58,859 bases of DNA, from contig JAGLGN010000006.1 in the NCBI GenBank assembly GCA_023144005.1, positions 212,440 through 271,298 on the forward strand, read 5' to 3'. A program made the translations under genes and the position numbers. The notes under the pieces were generated by a model. It ran no database searches and was not told where the DNA came from. It saw only the letters and a list, made by a program, of their open reading frames with translations. The stretch is from a bacterium (lineage in GTDB: Bacteria > AUK180). Shown piece after piece: positions 1 to 8,393 of the stretch; position 1 is the first letter of the stretch; every line of letters begins with the position of its first letter.

Positions 1-933
1 GACATTTCCCGTCAATTGGCCCGCGAGATAGTACACCAGGTCATCCGAAAGAAATAACTTATAATCGACCATCCTCTTTCTCAGGATAGCGACGCGATCG
101 ACTTCGGTAGTATATGTGATCTCTACGGATTGTCCTGAAGAAAATCTGGAAACAAGCCGCTCCTCAATATCCTGGATCTCATTTATCATCTTATCGGAAG
201 TAAGGACAATGACCTTCCCGCGATTATACAGTTCATTAAATATGTGAAAGAACCTTTCCTGCATTCCGGGTTTTCCCGCAATGAACTGCACATCATCCAC
301 CAGAAGCATATCCAGACTTTCATAACGCTCTCTGAAGGGGATCATCGCTTTATTCTGTATCGCGCGCGCCATATCATTGAGGAATCCGTCCATGCTCGTA
401 TAACCGACCTTGGTTCCTCTGTACTTTCCCCTTACATAATTACCCAGCGCTTGTACGATATGTGTTTTTCCGAGCCCCACACCACCATATATGAACAATG
501 GGTTGATCACATTATCAGACACATTCTCCGCGAGATGTTTGGCATAGGAATAGGCGATCTCGTTAAAAGTACCGACCGCCAACTTGCTGAAGGTGTAATC
601 GGGATTAAGATAGAATTCTTGCTCATCTCCGTATCGGATGCCCTTGATAAGTTCGGAAACAGCGGGTGCACTATCCTGCTTTTCCAGCGTTCTCTCGATC
701 TGGAATTCGAACTTGGTATCCTTCTCGAATACATCGGTCAAACAAGAGCTTATCGCCTCTTCATAATTATTCAGCACCCAATCTCTCTTGAATGGTGTGT
801 CTATTCCGAATACGACTTTTTCCTCCGATGCCGAGAGCATTTGCACGGTTTGGAACCAGACATTGAACTGCTTTTCTCCGATCTTTTCGATTATGCCGTT
901 CTTGATTAAGGACCAAACTTTTTTATTTTTCAT
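1..933 (-). CDS. dnaA: Chromosomal replication initiator DnaA (C-terminal part outside window)
   Basis: This is the first 311 codons of DnaA, read leftward from an ATG at 933-931 and open to the window edge. Domain I (residues ~1-75) includes the FNVWFQ region. The AAA+ domain shows Walker A GGVGLGKTH, Walker B LLVDDVQF followed by GKPGMQERFFHIFN, and sensor-like ERLVSRF. DnaA family members are usually about 450 residues, so the end of the AAA+ module and the DNA-binding domain IV lie outside. DnaA melts oriC and loads the helicase in the cytoplasm. The upstream intergenic region carries DnaA-box-like sites. A good -35/-10 promoter ends 9 bases before the ATG and no Shine-Dalgarno is visible, so the transcript may be nearly leaderless. 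The call is firm; the gene is partial only because the window ends. Confidence 0.97.
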   Translation of the reverse strand, partial: MKNKKVWSLIKNGIIEKIGEKQFNVWFQTVQMLSASEEKVVFGIDTPFKRDWVLNNYEEAISSCLTDVFEKDTKFEFQIERTLEKQDSAPAVSELIKGIRYGDEQEFYLNPDYTFSKLAVGTFNEIAYSYAKHLAENVSDNVINPLFIYGGVGLGKTHIVQALGNYVRGKYRGTKVGYTSMDGFLNDMARAIQNKAMIPFRERYESLDMLLVDDVQFIAGKPGMQERFFHIFNELYNRGKVIVLTSDKMINEIQDIEERLVSRFSSGQSVEITYTTEVDRVAILRKRMVDYKLFLSDDLVYYLAGQLTGNV

Positions 934-942
934 AGAGCCGCT

Positions 943-970
943 ATTATATCAAAATGGCCGCAGAAGTCAA
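943..970 (-). promoter_or_regulatory. Sigma-70-type promoter for dnaA
   Basis: Read leftward: -35 TTGACT (970-965), a 16-base spacer and -10 TATAAT (948-943). Only 9 bases separate the -10 from the dnaA ATG, so the 5' leader would be about 2-3 bases. Seen directly; activity is inferred. Confidence 0.7.
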
Positions 971-986
971 ACCCCGAATACGGGGT
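971..986. repeat. Perfect 6-bp hairpin upstream of the dnaA promoter
   Basis: ACCCCG and CGGGGT flank an AATA tetraloop, directly abutting the -35 box of dnaA. It could be an operator or a structural boundary of the origin. The function is unknown. Confidence 0.4.
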
Positions 987-1183
987 AATGGAAATTCTTA
1001 AGCCCGTAAAAACATACCCTTTACTTTCTCTAAATGCAAGGTTGGGATCAAAAATTATTTTCCCCAATATAAACTATTTTTCAATAATGTGCTGTTGTAT
1101 ATAATTTTATGCTCGACAAAAATAAATCGGCGGTATTTTTTCCGGTATCACTTAAAGTTCAATATATTGGAAGATAGAAAAAC

Positions 1184-1390
1184 TGTGGAAAACTTGTGGA
1201 AACTTCCCGCATATTTGTGAACAACATCGATTTGCCGCGATGTATACAGCAGTTATGGGGTTTGAAATCTTCTCGTGACTGTGCATAACTAAAAAAAATT
1301 TAAGCATGTGGCAAAAAATTCAGCGGTATACCGCGGGCCAAAATATGTAAAAAATTTTACTATTTCTGAGTTTTTTTGTATAATTCAAAT
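1184..1390. other. Putative oriC: DnaA-box cluster and AT-rich stretch
   Basis: Between dnaA and the first repeat lies a non-coding AT-rich region. Five DnaA-box-like 9-mers occur, all with the box on the minus strand: TGTGGAAAA (1184-1192), TGTGGAAAC (1195-1203), TGTGAACAA (1216-1224), TGTGCATAA (1280-1288) and TGTGGCAAA (1307-1315). The first and fourth fit TTWTNCACA exactly in reverse complement; the others have one or two mismatches. A/T-only runs at 1291-1302 and 1346-1390 could serve as the unwinding element. An origin next to dnaA is the common bacterial arrangement. Base-skew analysis of the whole replicon would be decisive. Confidence 0.65.
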
Positions 1391-1397
1391 TGACCCT

Positions 1398-1419
1398 TGT
1401 GCTCTGGTTCATTAATACA
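1398..1419 (+). repeat. Solitary R1 edge motif
   Basis: A GTGCTCTG, TTCAT, AATAC block matching the conserved left edge of the R1 repeats stands alone here, without the rest of the element. A similar lone copy is at 40532-40552. Confidence 0.4.
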
Positions 1420-1440
1420 ATGACATGGAATGTTTAGATT

Positions 1441-1670
1441 CGAGTCAATTCCAACGAACAATCAGCGCGGTGTACCCTTCGTGGTACATAAGCGAAGAGA
1501 GAGGAAGTAATTGACCAAAGATGAGATTCCCTTTGGGCTGAAGCTCTTCTTCTGTCTTCTGCGTTGCTTGTTGCTTACATACCGCAGCGGGTATGCGGCG
1601 TTCCTCGCGCCTTGAACACAGTTCAAAAATAGCGTCAGCCATTGTTAATGTATTCATGAATCAGAACACT
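1441..1670 (-). repeat. Dispersed repeat R1, copy 1 (minus orientation)
   Basis: The segment 1491-1670 is a near-identical inverted copy of 58681-58859 at the other end of the window (about 180 bases). Shared landmarks on the minus strand, in order, are: a TCTGATTCAT edge, AACAATGGCTGA, TCAAGGCGCGAG, CATACCCGC, GCGGTATGTAAGCAAC, AGAAGACAGA, TTCAGCCC and CTTTGGTCAATT. It ends 14 bases before the transketolase start codon. The 70-codon open frame inside it follows the repeat and has no protein-family signature, so I treat the element as non-coding. Bases 1441-1490 extend the element beyond what the other copy shows before the window ends. Confidence 0.8.
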
Positions 1671-1684
1671 AGCCAGGAGTATTT

Positions 1685-3532
1685 ATGAGAATTGAACAGA
1701 TCGACTTGAAAGCCGCAATGAAAGACATACTCACAATGACATCCATATCCAAATCCGGCCATCCGGGAGGATCACTTTCCTCGCTGGAATTACTTTTCTC
1801 AGCATACATTTCTGCGGGTTGGGGCGAAACCGATGAGGCACCACGGGAGAAAGTAATTGTATCCAACGGGCATATAGCGCCGGGAGTATACACTGTGCTG
1901 GGACATTTGGGGATCATCCCATTGGAAGAGGCGATCGCGTATTTCCGCCTCGCAGGCTCGCCCTATGAAGGCCATATCGAAAGCCACATTCCCGGAATAC
2001 CCTGGTCAACGGGAAATCTGGGGCAGGGCTTGTCCGCGGCCTGCGGCTTCGCATTGGATGAAAAACTTCACGATACCGGAAAAAGCGTTTTCTGCATTAT
2101 GGGAGATGCTGAACAGGCCAAGGGGCAGACTTCCGAGGCAAGGAAGTTCGCCGTTCATCACAAATTAAACAATATCATCGCCTTGATCGACCGCAATCAC
2201 ATTCAGATAAGCGGAATGACGGAAGATGTTATGAATGTAAATATTCCGGAGAATTATCTGGCGGACGGATGGAAGGTCATTGAGGTCAACGGGCACAATA
2301 TGCCTGAGATCAATGATGCGGTCAGCGTAGCGAAAAACGACCCAAATGCCCCCTACTGTATTGTAGCGGAAACAGTTATGGGACATGGGATACCTTTTAT
2401 GGAAGGGACTCCGGAATATCACGGCAAAACACTGGATCATAATGAATACATAAAAGCCTGCGAGCACTTGAACACACAGAGTGACTGCAATAGATACAGA
2501 GAAATGAGAGAAAATCCGAAGTGGACCGAATTTCCGATCAAGGGGCATGGTCAAAGGAAGGATTTTGTCCCGCCCGAGAAGGCATTCTGGACAGATAAAA
2601 TGGACCTTCGGGGAAGCTGGGGGAAATATCTGGACGCGGCGGAAAAGAATTCCAATATAGTGGTCTTCGACTGCGACCTGGGCTCTTCTGTCAAGACCGG
2701 GATCTTCGCAAAGAGCAACCCCGGTAAGTTCATACAATCCGGGGTTATGGAACACAATGTCGCCACCCTCGCCGGAGCACTTTCCATAGACCCAGACCTG
2801 AATGTTTTCTGGGCGGACTTCGGCATGTTCAATGTTGCCGAAGTATATAATCAATTAAGATTGAATGATATAAATCACGCGAATCTCAATATCATCTCCA
2901 CACATATCGGAATAGATGTAGGAGAAGATGGAAAGACCCATCAATCCATAGATTATATCAGCCTCTTTCGGAATCTTTTTGGATTCAAGGTCTATTTACC
3001 AGGAGATTTCAATCAACTGCAGCACATATTGGAAGAGGTTTTCAGGGATTATGGAAATAAGTTCGTCGGAATGGGCAGATCCAAATTAGATGCGGTCAAA
3101 AAACACAATGGGGAAATTTTCTACGACAAAGATTATGTCTGGGAAAGAGGTAGGATCGATGAGATCCGGGCTGGGGAAGACATCTGGATCATATCCACGG
3201 GGCAGGTGGCCGTTGAAGCTCAGAAAGCAGCCGATATTCTGAGAAGCAAGAACATAGGAGCGGGCCATTATCATATGGCGACGCCTCTGGAGGCAAATCC
3301 CGATTTCTTCAGGGAAAGAAATATACCGCGATTGGCCGTTACCGTGGAGGATCACAATTTAAACACGGGATTAGGGGCTATTGTTGTAGAAAATCTCGGA
3401 AAACATACCAGTGTGGAAAAGTTAGGCGTGTCCCATTATTACTATTCCGGAAAAGCAACTTCTCTTTATGCGAAGGCCGGGATCGACGCGAAAGGGATCG
3501 TGGAGAAGATCAGCCAGCTTCTAAGTATATGA
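1685..3532 (+). CDS. tkt: Transketolase (single-chain, 615 aa)
   Basis: A thiamine-diphosphate enzyme that transfers two-carbon ketol units between sugar phosphates in the pentose phosphate pathway. The N-terminal TPP-binding half shows SGHPGGS (24-30), a GHIES/STGNLGQGLS block (about residues 96-118), and the GD...N cofactor/Mg motif (GDAEQAKGQ then IDRNH). The middle pyrimidine-binding domain has GVMEHN, whose Glu matches the catalytic Glu of transketolases. The length is near but below the usual ~660 residues. The start is supported by AGGAG at 1675-1679. It is the first gene of a run with three NDP-sugar SDR genes (22-base gap to the next), so it may supply pentose or heptose precursors for a surface sugar. 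The specific substrate is not decided by sequence. Confidence 0.9.
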   Translation: MRIEQIDLKAAMKDILTMTSISKSGHPGGSLSSLELLFSAYISAGWGETDEAPREKVIVSNGHIAPGVYTVLGHLGIIPLEEAIAYFRLAGSPYEGHIESHIPGIPWSTGNLGQGLSAACGFALDEKLHDTGKSVFCIMGDAEQAKGQTSEARKFAVHHKLNNIIALIDRNHIQISGMTEDVMNVNIPENYLADGWKVIEVNGHNMPEINDAVSVAKNDPNAPYCIVAETVMGHGIPFMEGTPEYHGKTLDHNEYIKACEHLNTQSDCNRYREMRENPKWTEFPIKGHGQRKDFVPPEKAFWTDKMDLRGSWGKYLDAAEKNSNIVVFDCDLGSSVKTGIFAKSNPGKFIQSGVMEHNVATLAGALSIDPDLNVFWADFGMFNVAEVYNQLRLNDINHANLNIISTHIGIDVGEDGKTHQSIDYISLFRNLFGFKVYLPGDFNQLQHILEEVFRDYGNKFVGMGRSKLDAVKKHNGEIFYDKDYVWERGRIDEIRAGEDIWIISTGQVAVEAQKAADILRSKNIGAGHYHMATPLEANPDFFRERNIPRLAVTVEDHNLNTGLGAIVVENLGKHTSVEKLGVSHYYYSGKATSLYAKAGIDAKGIVEKISQLLSI

Positions 3533-3554
3533 AAATTAGACAGGTGAGGATATT

Positions 3555-4577
3555 ATGAAAATACTTGTAACCGGCGGAGCCGGATTCATCGGAACGAATG
3601 TAGTGAAGCATTTTTCGCCGAAATGTGACAAGATCGTCGTATTGGATGATCTCTCCAGGAAAGGAACGGAAAAGAATATTCGTTACCAAAGAGAGAATAT
3701 TGCCAATCTTGAATTTGTGAAAGGAAGCGTTACCAATTGGGAGACCGTAAGAAATATCTTTAAAAAGGACTCTTTTGATATCGTCTTCCACCTTGCGGCA
3801 CAAGTTGCCGTTACGACATCGGTAACAGATCCGAGAAGCGATTTTGAGATAAACGCCCTCGGTTCTTTCAATGTCCTGGAAGGGGTGCGGCTGACCGGGC
3901 AGAAGCCCATAATGCTCTATTCCTCCACCAATAAAGTATATGGAGGCATGGAAGAGGTGGTCGTGGAAAAAAAGGACGATCAGCATTACGGTTACCGTGA
4001 TTTCCCGCATGGGATCGCGGAAAACTTCCCGCTCGATTTTCACTCTCCCTACGGTTGTTCGAAGGGCACCGGAGACCAATATTTTATTGATTATGCCAGG
4101 ATCTATGATTTCAAGACCGTTGTCTTAAGGCAATCCTGTATTTACGGCGACCATCAATTCGGCAATGAGGATCAAGGATGGGTGGCTCATTTCCTGATAT
4201 CCGCGGTAAAAGGATCGCCCCTCACCATCTTCGGGGACGGGCTTCAGGTCAGGGATGTCCTTTATGTCAAAGACCTTGTGAGATGTTACGACATGGCAAT
4301 ATCAAATATCGACAAGGTGAAAGGAAAGGCGTTCAATGTCGGCGGAGGCGCTGACAATACATTATCGCTTCTGGAATTCATAGATATACTGAAAGAGATG
4401 ACCGGCGAACCGAAAACCGTTTCTTTCGATGATTGGCGGCCGGGAGACCAGAAGGTATATATATCCGATATCCGTGAGGTCCAAAAGGTATTGAACTGGG
4501 CTCCGGAATTTACTCCAAGGGCGGGAATCGAGGAGTTATACAAATGGATCAAAGACCATAAGGATGATATCTTATGA
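3555..4577 (+). CDS. NAD-dependent NDP-sugar epimerase, CDP-paratose 2-epimerase-like
   Basis: An extended short-chain dehydrogenase/reductase of 340 aa. The N-terminal Rossmann motif is TGGAGFIG (residues 6-13). The active site shows STNKVYG and the catalytic pair in YGCSK. The block CIYGDHQFGNEDQGW is characteristic of CDP-paratose 2-epimerases (RfbE/Tyv type), which invert C2 of a CDP-3,6-dideoxyhexose for surface polysaccharide. FGDGLQVRDVLYV is the usual C-terminal substrate-binding stretch. GAGGAT precedes the ATG, and the stop overlaps the next start by 4 bases (ATGA), indicating translational coupling. The upstream enzymes of CDP-dideoxyhexose synthesis are not in the window, so a related substrate is possible. 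Confidence 0.8.
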   Translation: MKILVTGGAGFIGTNVVKHFSPKCDKIVVLDDLSRKGTEKNIRYQRENIANLEFVKGSVTNWETVRNIFKKDSFDIVFHLAAQVAVTTSVTDPRSDFEINALGSFNVLEGVRLTGQKPIMLYSSTNKVYGGMEEVVVEKKDDQHYGYRDFPHGIAENFPLDFHSPYGCSKGTGDQYFIDYARIYDFKTVVLRQSCIYGDHQFGNEDQGWVAHFLISAVKGSPLTIFGDGLQVRDVLYVKDLVRCYDMAISNIDKVKGKAFNVGGGADNTLSLLEFIDILKEMTGEPKTVSFDDWRPGDQKVYISDIREVQKVLNWAPEFTPRAGIEELYKWIKDHKDDIL

Positions 4578-5542
4578 AATATCTGATCACAGGAGGAGCC
4601 GGGTTCATCGGTTCCAATCTTGCCCGATATCTTCTCGGACTGGGAGACAATATCACGGTAATAGACGATCTTTCCACGGGATCATTTGAAAACATCAAGG
4701 ACCTTGAGAAGAACAAACACTTTAAGTTCGTCCTTGATTCCATTCTAAATGAGAGTGTGCTGGAGAAGCTCATCCCATCCGTTGACGCGATTTTTCACCT
4801 TGCGGCGGCCGTGGGGGTGGAATATATTATAAACAACCCGCTTCGTTCAATAGAGGTAAATGTACAGGGCACGGAGAACATACTGAAAATAGCGCATAAG
4901 TATCAGAAAAAAGTCTTGATAACATCGACTTCGGAAATATACGGAAAGAACGAGAAGGACTCCCTGAAGGAGACAGATGACCGCATCCTGGGAAGCACAA
5001 CGATCAATCGATGGAGTTATTCAAATAACAAGGCTCTAGACGAATTTCTGGCACTGGCTTATTTCAATGAGAAAAAATTACCCGTTGTGATCGTCCGGCT
5101 CTTCAATACCACCGGTCCCGGACAGGTCGGGGATTACGGAATGGTTGTTCCCCGCTTCATTAAACAAGCCCTCTTGAACAGGGACATCACCATCTATGGA
5201 GACGGCGAGCAGAGTCGTTGTTTTACGCATGTCCATGATGTGATAAAGGCCTTTGACCTTATAATGGGATCAAAAAAATGCCTCGGGGAGATCTTCAATG
5301 TCGGAAATCCGGAAGAAGTATCTATCAACGAGCTTGCCAAAAAGGTCATTCGCCTGACCAATTCCACATCCAAGATAGAGCACATTCCTTATGAAAAGGT
5401 GATGGGAGCTAATTTTGAAGATATGAAAAGGCGCGTGCCTAATGTTGAAAAGATCCAGGAATTCACGGGATGGAAGGCAAGCGCGGATCTTGATGCAATT
5501 ATTTTTGATATAATCGACTATCTAAGAAAAACAGGAGTTTAA
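4574..5542 (+). CDS. NAD-dependent NDP-sugar epimerase/dehydratase
   Basis: An extended SDR of 322 aa with TGGAGFIGSN (6-15), STSEIYG, catalytic YSNNK, RLFNTTGPGQVGDYG and YGDGEQSRCFTHV. The pattern is nearest to UDP-glucuronate decarboxylase and dTDP-glucose 4,6-dehydratase relatives. The exact reaction cannot be read from motifs. The start overlaps the preceding stop (ATGA), and the next gene follows after 1 base, so all three SDR genes form one translationally coupled unit, presumably building an activated sugar for lipopolysaccharide, capsule or glycoprotein. Confidence 0.78.
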   Translation: MKYLITGGAGFIGSNLARYLLGLGDNITVIDDLSTGSFENIKDLEKNKHFKFVLDSILNESVLEKLIPSVDAIFHLAAAVGVEYIINNPLRSIEVNVQGTENILKIAHKYQKKVLITSTSEIYGKNEKDSLKETDDRILGSTTINRWSYSNNKALDEFLALAYFNEKKLPVVIVRLFNTTGPGQVGDYGMVVPRFIKQALLNRDITIYGDGEQSRCFTHVHDVIKAFDLIMGSKKCLGEIFNVGNPEEVSINELAKKVIRLTNSTSKIEHIPYEKVMGANFEDMKRRVPNVEKIQEFTGWKASADLDAIIFDIIDYLRKTGV

Positions 5543-5543
5543 C

Positions 5544-6653
5544 ATGAATATCACTGTCACTGGAGGCGCCGGCTTCATAGGTTCTCACCTTGTGGACCTT
5601 CTTATCAAAAACGGCCATCAGGTGCTCGTTGTGGACTCCTTGGAAAAACAGGTTCACGGAGATAAAAAACCGGATTATCTGAATCCCAAAGCAAATTATA
5701 TTTTTGACCGCTATGAAAAAACTTCTGTTATGGACCGCTGGGTCAAGGAGACCGATGTTCTGGTCCATCTGGCAGCCCTTGTAGGTGTCGGGCAATCCAT
5801 GTATCAGATAAAAAAATATGTTTCCGGGAATACCATGGCCACGGCAAAGATGCTTCAGTATCTATTAAATAAGAAAAATCCTATAGCGAAGATACTGGTC
5901 GCATCCTCGATGTCTATTTATGGCGAAGGAGAATATTTTTGCGAAGAACACGGCTTGGTATACCCGCATCTAAGGCCGGAAAAGCAATTCAGCGAACATG
6001 ATTGGGAAATGGGGTGCTCTTTATGCGATCACAAGGTCACTCCGGTGGGAACCACTGAAATGAAGCCCCTTTTTCCTACATCGGTTTATGCGGTGACTAA
6101 AAGGGATCAGGAGGAATTGGTCCACGCATACGGCCATTCATACGACATCTCAACCACTGCACTTAGATTCTTCAATGTATATGGGGAGAGGCAGTCACTT
6201 TCAAATCCCTATACCGGTGTCCTCGCCATATTTGCAAGCAGACTCTTGAACAATAATCCCCCCGTGATCTATGAGGACGGCAAACAATCGCGGGACTTCA
6301 TCCATGTATCTGATATCGTTGAAGGTATATTTGCGGCAATAACAGCGGAATCGGCGGGACATTTTTCCCTGAATCTAGGCACCGGAAAAAGAACAACCAT
6401 CAAGAAGATCGCCACTATTCTCAGGAATGAATTATCTCCCGAGACCGGTCTGGAAATAACTTCGGCATTCAGAAACGGTGATATCCGTCACTGTTTTGCC
6501 GATATGCATCACACGAAGAGGGTTTTGAAGTTCCATTCAAAGGTTAAAATAAGTGACGGACTTCATAGATATGTCAGATGGCTGGCCAGACAGAAGCCGG
6601 ATGACAACTTCATAAAAGCCCAGAAAGAGCTTCAAAAAAAAGGGCTGGTCTAG
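5544..6653 (+). CDS. NDP-sugar 4-epimerase-like SDR with a Cys-containing insert
   Basis: An extended SDR of 369 aa: TGGAGFIGSH (6-15), SSMSIYGEG, catalytic YAVTK, RFFNVYGERQ, and EDGKQSRDFIHV. Between the SSMSIYG strand and the catalytic Tyr is an insert of about 60 residues containing YFCEEHG and CSLCDHKVTP, resembling a small metal-binding loop. SDR proteins with such inserts include dTDP-L-rhamnose 4-epimerase-like enzymes of other bacteria; this assignment is tentative. RBS AGGAG lies 6 bases before the ATG. It is the last gene of the sugar operon: an R1 repeat begins at the base after the stop codon. Confidence 0.75.
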   Translation: MNITVTGGAGFIGSHLVDLLIKNGHQVLVVDSLEKQVHGDKKPDYLNPKANYIFDRYEKTSVMDRWVKETDVLVHLAALVGVGQSMYQIKKYVSGNTMATAKMLQYLLNKKNPIAKILVASSMSIYGEGEYFCEEHGLVYPHLRPEKQFSEHDWEMGCSLCDHKVTPVGTTEMKPLFPTSVYAVTKRDQEELVHAYGHSYDISTTALRFFNVYGERQSLSNPYTGVLAIFASRLLNNNPPVIYEDGKQSRDFIHVSDIVEGIFAAITAESAGHFSLNLGTGKRTTIKKIATILRNELSPETGLEITSAFRNGDIRHCFADMHHTKRVLKFHSKVKISDGLHRYVRWLARQKPDDNFIKAQKELQKKGLV

Positions 6654-6760
6654 GTGGTCTGTTTCATAAATACATTCACAATGACCGAAGCTATTTTGTT
6701 TAGCATGAGAGGCGCAATGAACGCCGCATACCCACTGCGGTATCTAAAGACGGAAAAAGA
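6654..6760 (+). repeat. Dispersed repeat R1, copy 2 (diverged, truncated)
   Basis: It starts immediately after the TAG of the SDR gene with GTGGTCTGTTTCATAAATAC, the conserved R1 edge. It continues through ACAATGACCGAAGCTATTTTG, GAGGCGC and CGCCGCATACCCACTGCGGTAT, then loses similarity. Orientation is the same as the array at 58478. An open frame on the opposite strand runs through it but shows only repeat-derived sequence. Confidence 0.7.
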
Positions 6761-6819
6761 GGCGTAAAAAATGTTATCGTGTGATTCTATACATTGCGAA
6801 GAGTGTACAATTGCTTCAC

Positions 6820-7030
6820 AATTTTCAACTCTCCGCTTGGTACTTTTACATCGGGACAGACGAACGCCTGCGGCGTACGACATGTCCCATATCTTGATTG
6901 GGGTACGGCGTGATATGATTGGAACAGGAGAATTAAAGTATTAAACGAAATATTGATTTTCCGGCTACGGGTGTGGAGATTGTTTTATTCTTTTCACTTT
7001 ACACTTCACACTTCTTAATGCCCCGTACCT
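6820..7030 (+). repeat. Dispersed repeat R2, copy 1
   Basis: A composite non-coding element with a core at 6848-6895 that is an exact 48-base inverted copy of 54454-54501. The core folds into an imperfect hairpin: outer GGGACA/TGTCCC arms and an inner ACGCC-GCA-GGCGT stem. After about 75 variable bases comes a GGCTACGGGTGTGGAGATTG block and a TTCACTTTACACTTCACAC low-complexity tail, both with counterparts on the minus strand at 54310-54395. With R1 copy 2 it fills the 438-base gap between the sugar operon and the DUF401 gene. No gene is seen in this gap. Confidence 0.75.
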
Positions 7031-7046
7031 CGTTCACTCGTGAACG
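7031..7046. repeat. Perfect inverted repeat (7-bp arms)
   Basis: CGTTCAC, a TC loop and GTGAACG, located 46 bases before the DUF401 start at the end of the R2 element. It could be an operator for the downstream gene or part of the repeat. Confidence 0.35.
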
Positions 7047-7091
7047 ATTTGTCAATGCAATTATGGATAAGAACACTAGGAATATACTTAA

Positions 7092-8393
7092 ATGACCCTT
7101 CTGCTCCTGCTTAAGATCACCCTGATATTAGGTTCATTCATTTTCTTTTCTTTGAAGAAGCTGCCTCTCTTTATCTCTCTTCTTTTGAGCACATTGTTTC
7201 TGGGAATCCTTTTTTTGTCCCCGGGAGAAATACTCATGGGGCTTTTCAAGGGACTGACCGGCGTGGATACATTGTCATTGATGTTCCTGATCTGGATCAC
7301 CGTTTCATTTACAAAATTAATCGATATCGGCGGAGGGATCAAGGGCTCAAGTAATATTCTGATGAAAAGTGTATCTAATCCTGTTCTGCTTTTTCCTTTT
7401 TTTCCCTCATTGATCGGCCTGTTCCCTATGCCCGGAGGCGCCCTGGTATCGGCTCCCATGCTGGAAAGAATGGCAAAGGGGAGCGGGATGAGCGGTTCGG
7501 AGCAGGCGGCGATGAATTTCTGGTTCAGGCATGTATGGGAAAGTGTCTGGCCGCTTTACCCGTCAATTATCCTATCCGCGGGGCTTCTGGATACAGAATT
7601 CTCCACGATCATCTCCCATCAATACTTTCTCGCGATTTCCGCCATTGCCGGCGGATTTCTTTTCATGATCTTACCAGCGGCAAAGAAGCTCAAGGCAGCG
7701 GCGGGAGATAAAGAGCCCTTTCCTGTATTTAAATTTATGGGCCATCTCTGGCCTATTATGGTCTTGATCGCGGGAATACTCCTTGGAAAATTCACACTAC
7801 CTCATTTGCGTAATTTTTCGCATTTTATCATGGCCGGAAATGTTCCGCATACATTCAATCAGCTTATACAATTTCTGTATATGGCCATACTGATACTTCT
7901 GATATCGTTTGTATATATAATCCAGAAAAAATTGTCATCCAGACAGGTGATCACCTCTATCAAAGAGGGATTCGCTCCAAAGCTCATCTTCCTGATCCCC
8001 GTTATTTTCACCTTCAAATACTATGTGGAACACACCGGCATCACAGAGGCGATGGAGAGATTAAGCAGCTTGCCATACATACCGCCGGAAGCTATCATCT
8101 TTGTGATACCGCTTGCTCTCGGACTTTTATTCGGCATCGCGGTAGCATTTATTTCAGTGGGAATACCCCTATTGCTTCCCATGCTGCTTCAGAACGGCTC
8201 TGTTAACTGGAGTTATTTCGCATTATTCTTTTTGGGAGGATATATCGGCATACTCTTTTCCCCGATGCACCTTTGTCTGCTTGTTTCAAAGGAATATTTC
8301 AACGGTTCTTTGATCAAGATGTATGGAAAAATGATATTACCCGGAATTTTTCTGCTGTTTGCCGGGATCCTTTTGAACATTCTTATCAATTGA
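7092..8393 (+). CDS. DUF401 family integral membrane protein
   Basis: A 433-residue very hydrophobic protein with about ten predicted membrane helices. The conserved block LFPMPGGALVSAPML (around residues 115-130), followed by a charged loop and FWFRHVWESVWPLYPS, is typical of the DUF401 family, uncharacterised permease-like proteins of bacteria and archaea. The substrate is unknown. The gene stands alone on the plus strand, after the R1/R2 repeats, with only TATACT and three bases before the ATG and no clear Shine-Dalgarno. Its last 57 bases overlap the 3' end of the convergent gene on the other strand. Confidence 0.82.
   Translation: MTLLLLLKITLILGSFIFFSLKKLPLFISLLLSTLFLGILFLSPGEILMGLFKGLTGVDTLSLMFLIWITVSFTKLIDIGGGIKGSSNILMKSVSNPVLLFPFFPSLIGLFPMPGGALVSAPMLERMAKGSGMSGSEQAAMNFWFRHVWESVWPLYPSIILSAGLLDTEFSTIISHQYFLAISAIAGGFLFMILPAAKKLKAAAGDKEPFPVFKFMGHLWPIMVLIAGILLGKFTLPHLRNFSHFIMAGNVPHTFNQLIQFLYMAILILLISFVYIIQKKLSSRQVITSIKEGFAPKLIFLIPVIFTFKYYVEHTGITEAMERLSSLPYIPPEAIIFVIPLALGLLFGIAVAFISVGIPLLLPMLLQNGSVNWSYFALFFLGGYIGILFSPMHLCLLVSKEYFNGSLIKMYGKMILPGIFLLFAGILLNILIN

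Noticed and set aside
244..909. 221-codon open frame on the plus strand
   Set aside because: It is antisense to dnaA, whose reading frame is unambiguous.
1445..1657. 70-codon open frame within repeat R1
   Set aside because: It follows the repeat, has no ribosome site or family signature, and comparable frames in other R1 copies differ in protein sequence and phase.
6650..6883. 77-codon open frame on the minus strand
   Set aside because: It spans the junction of R1 and R2 repeats; its only similarity is to repeat-derived frames.
7083..7088. TATACT as -10 of a leaderless DUF401 promoter
   Set aside because: There is no -35 at 15-19 bases and only 3 bases to the ATG, too close for a standard start.
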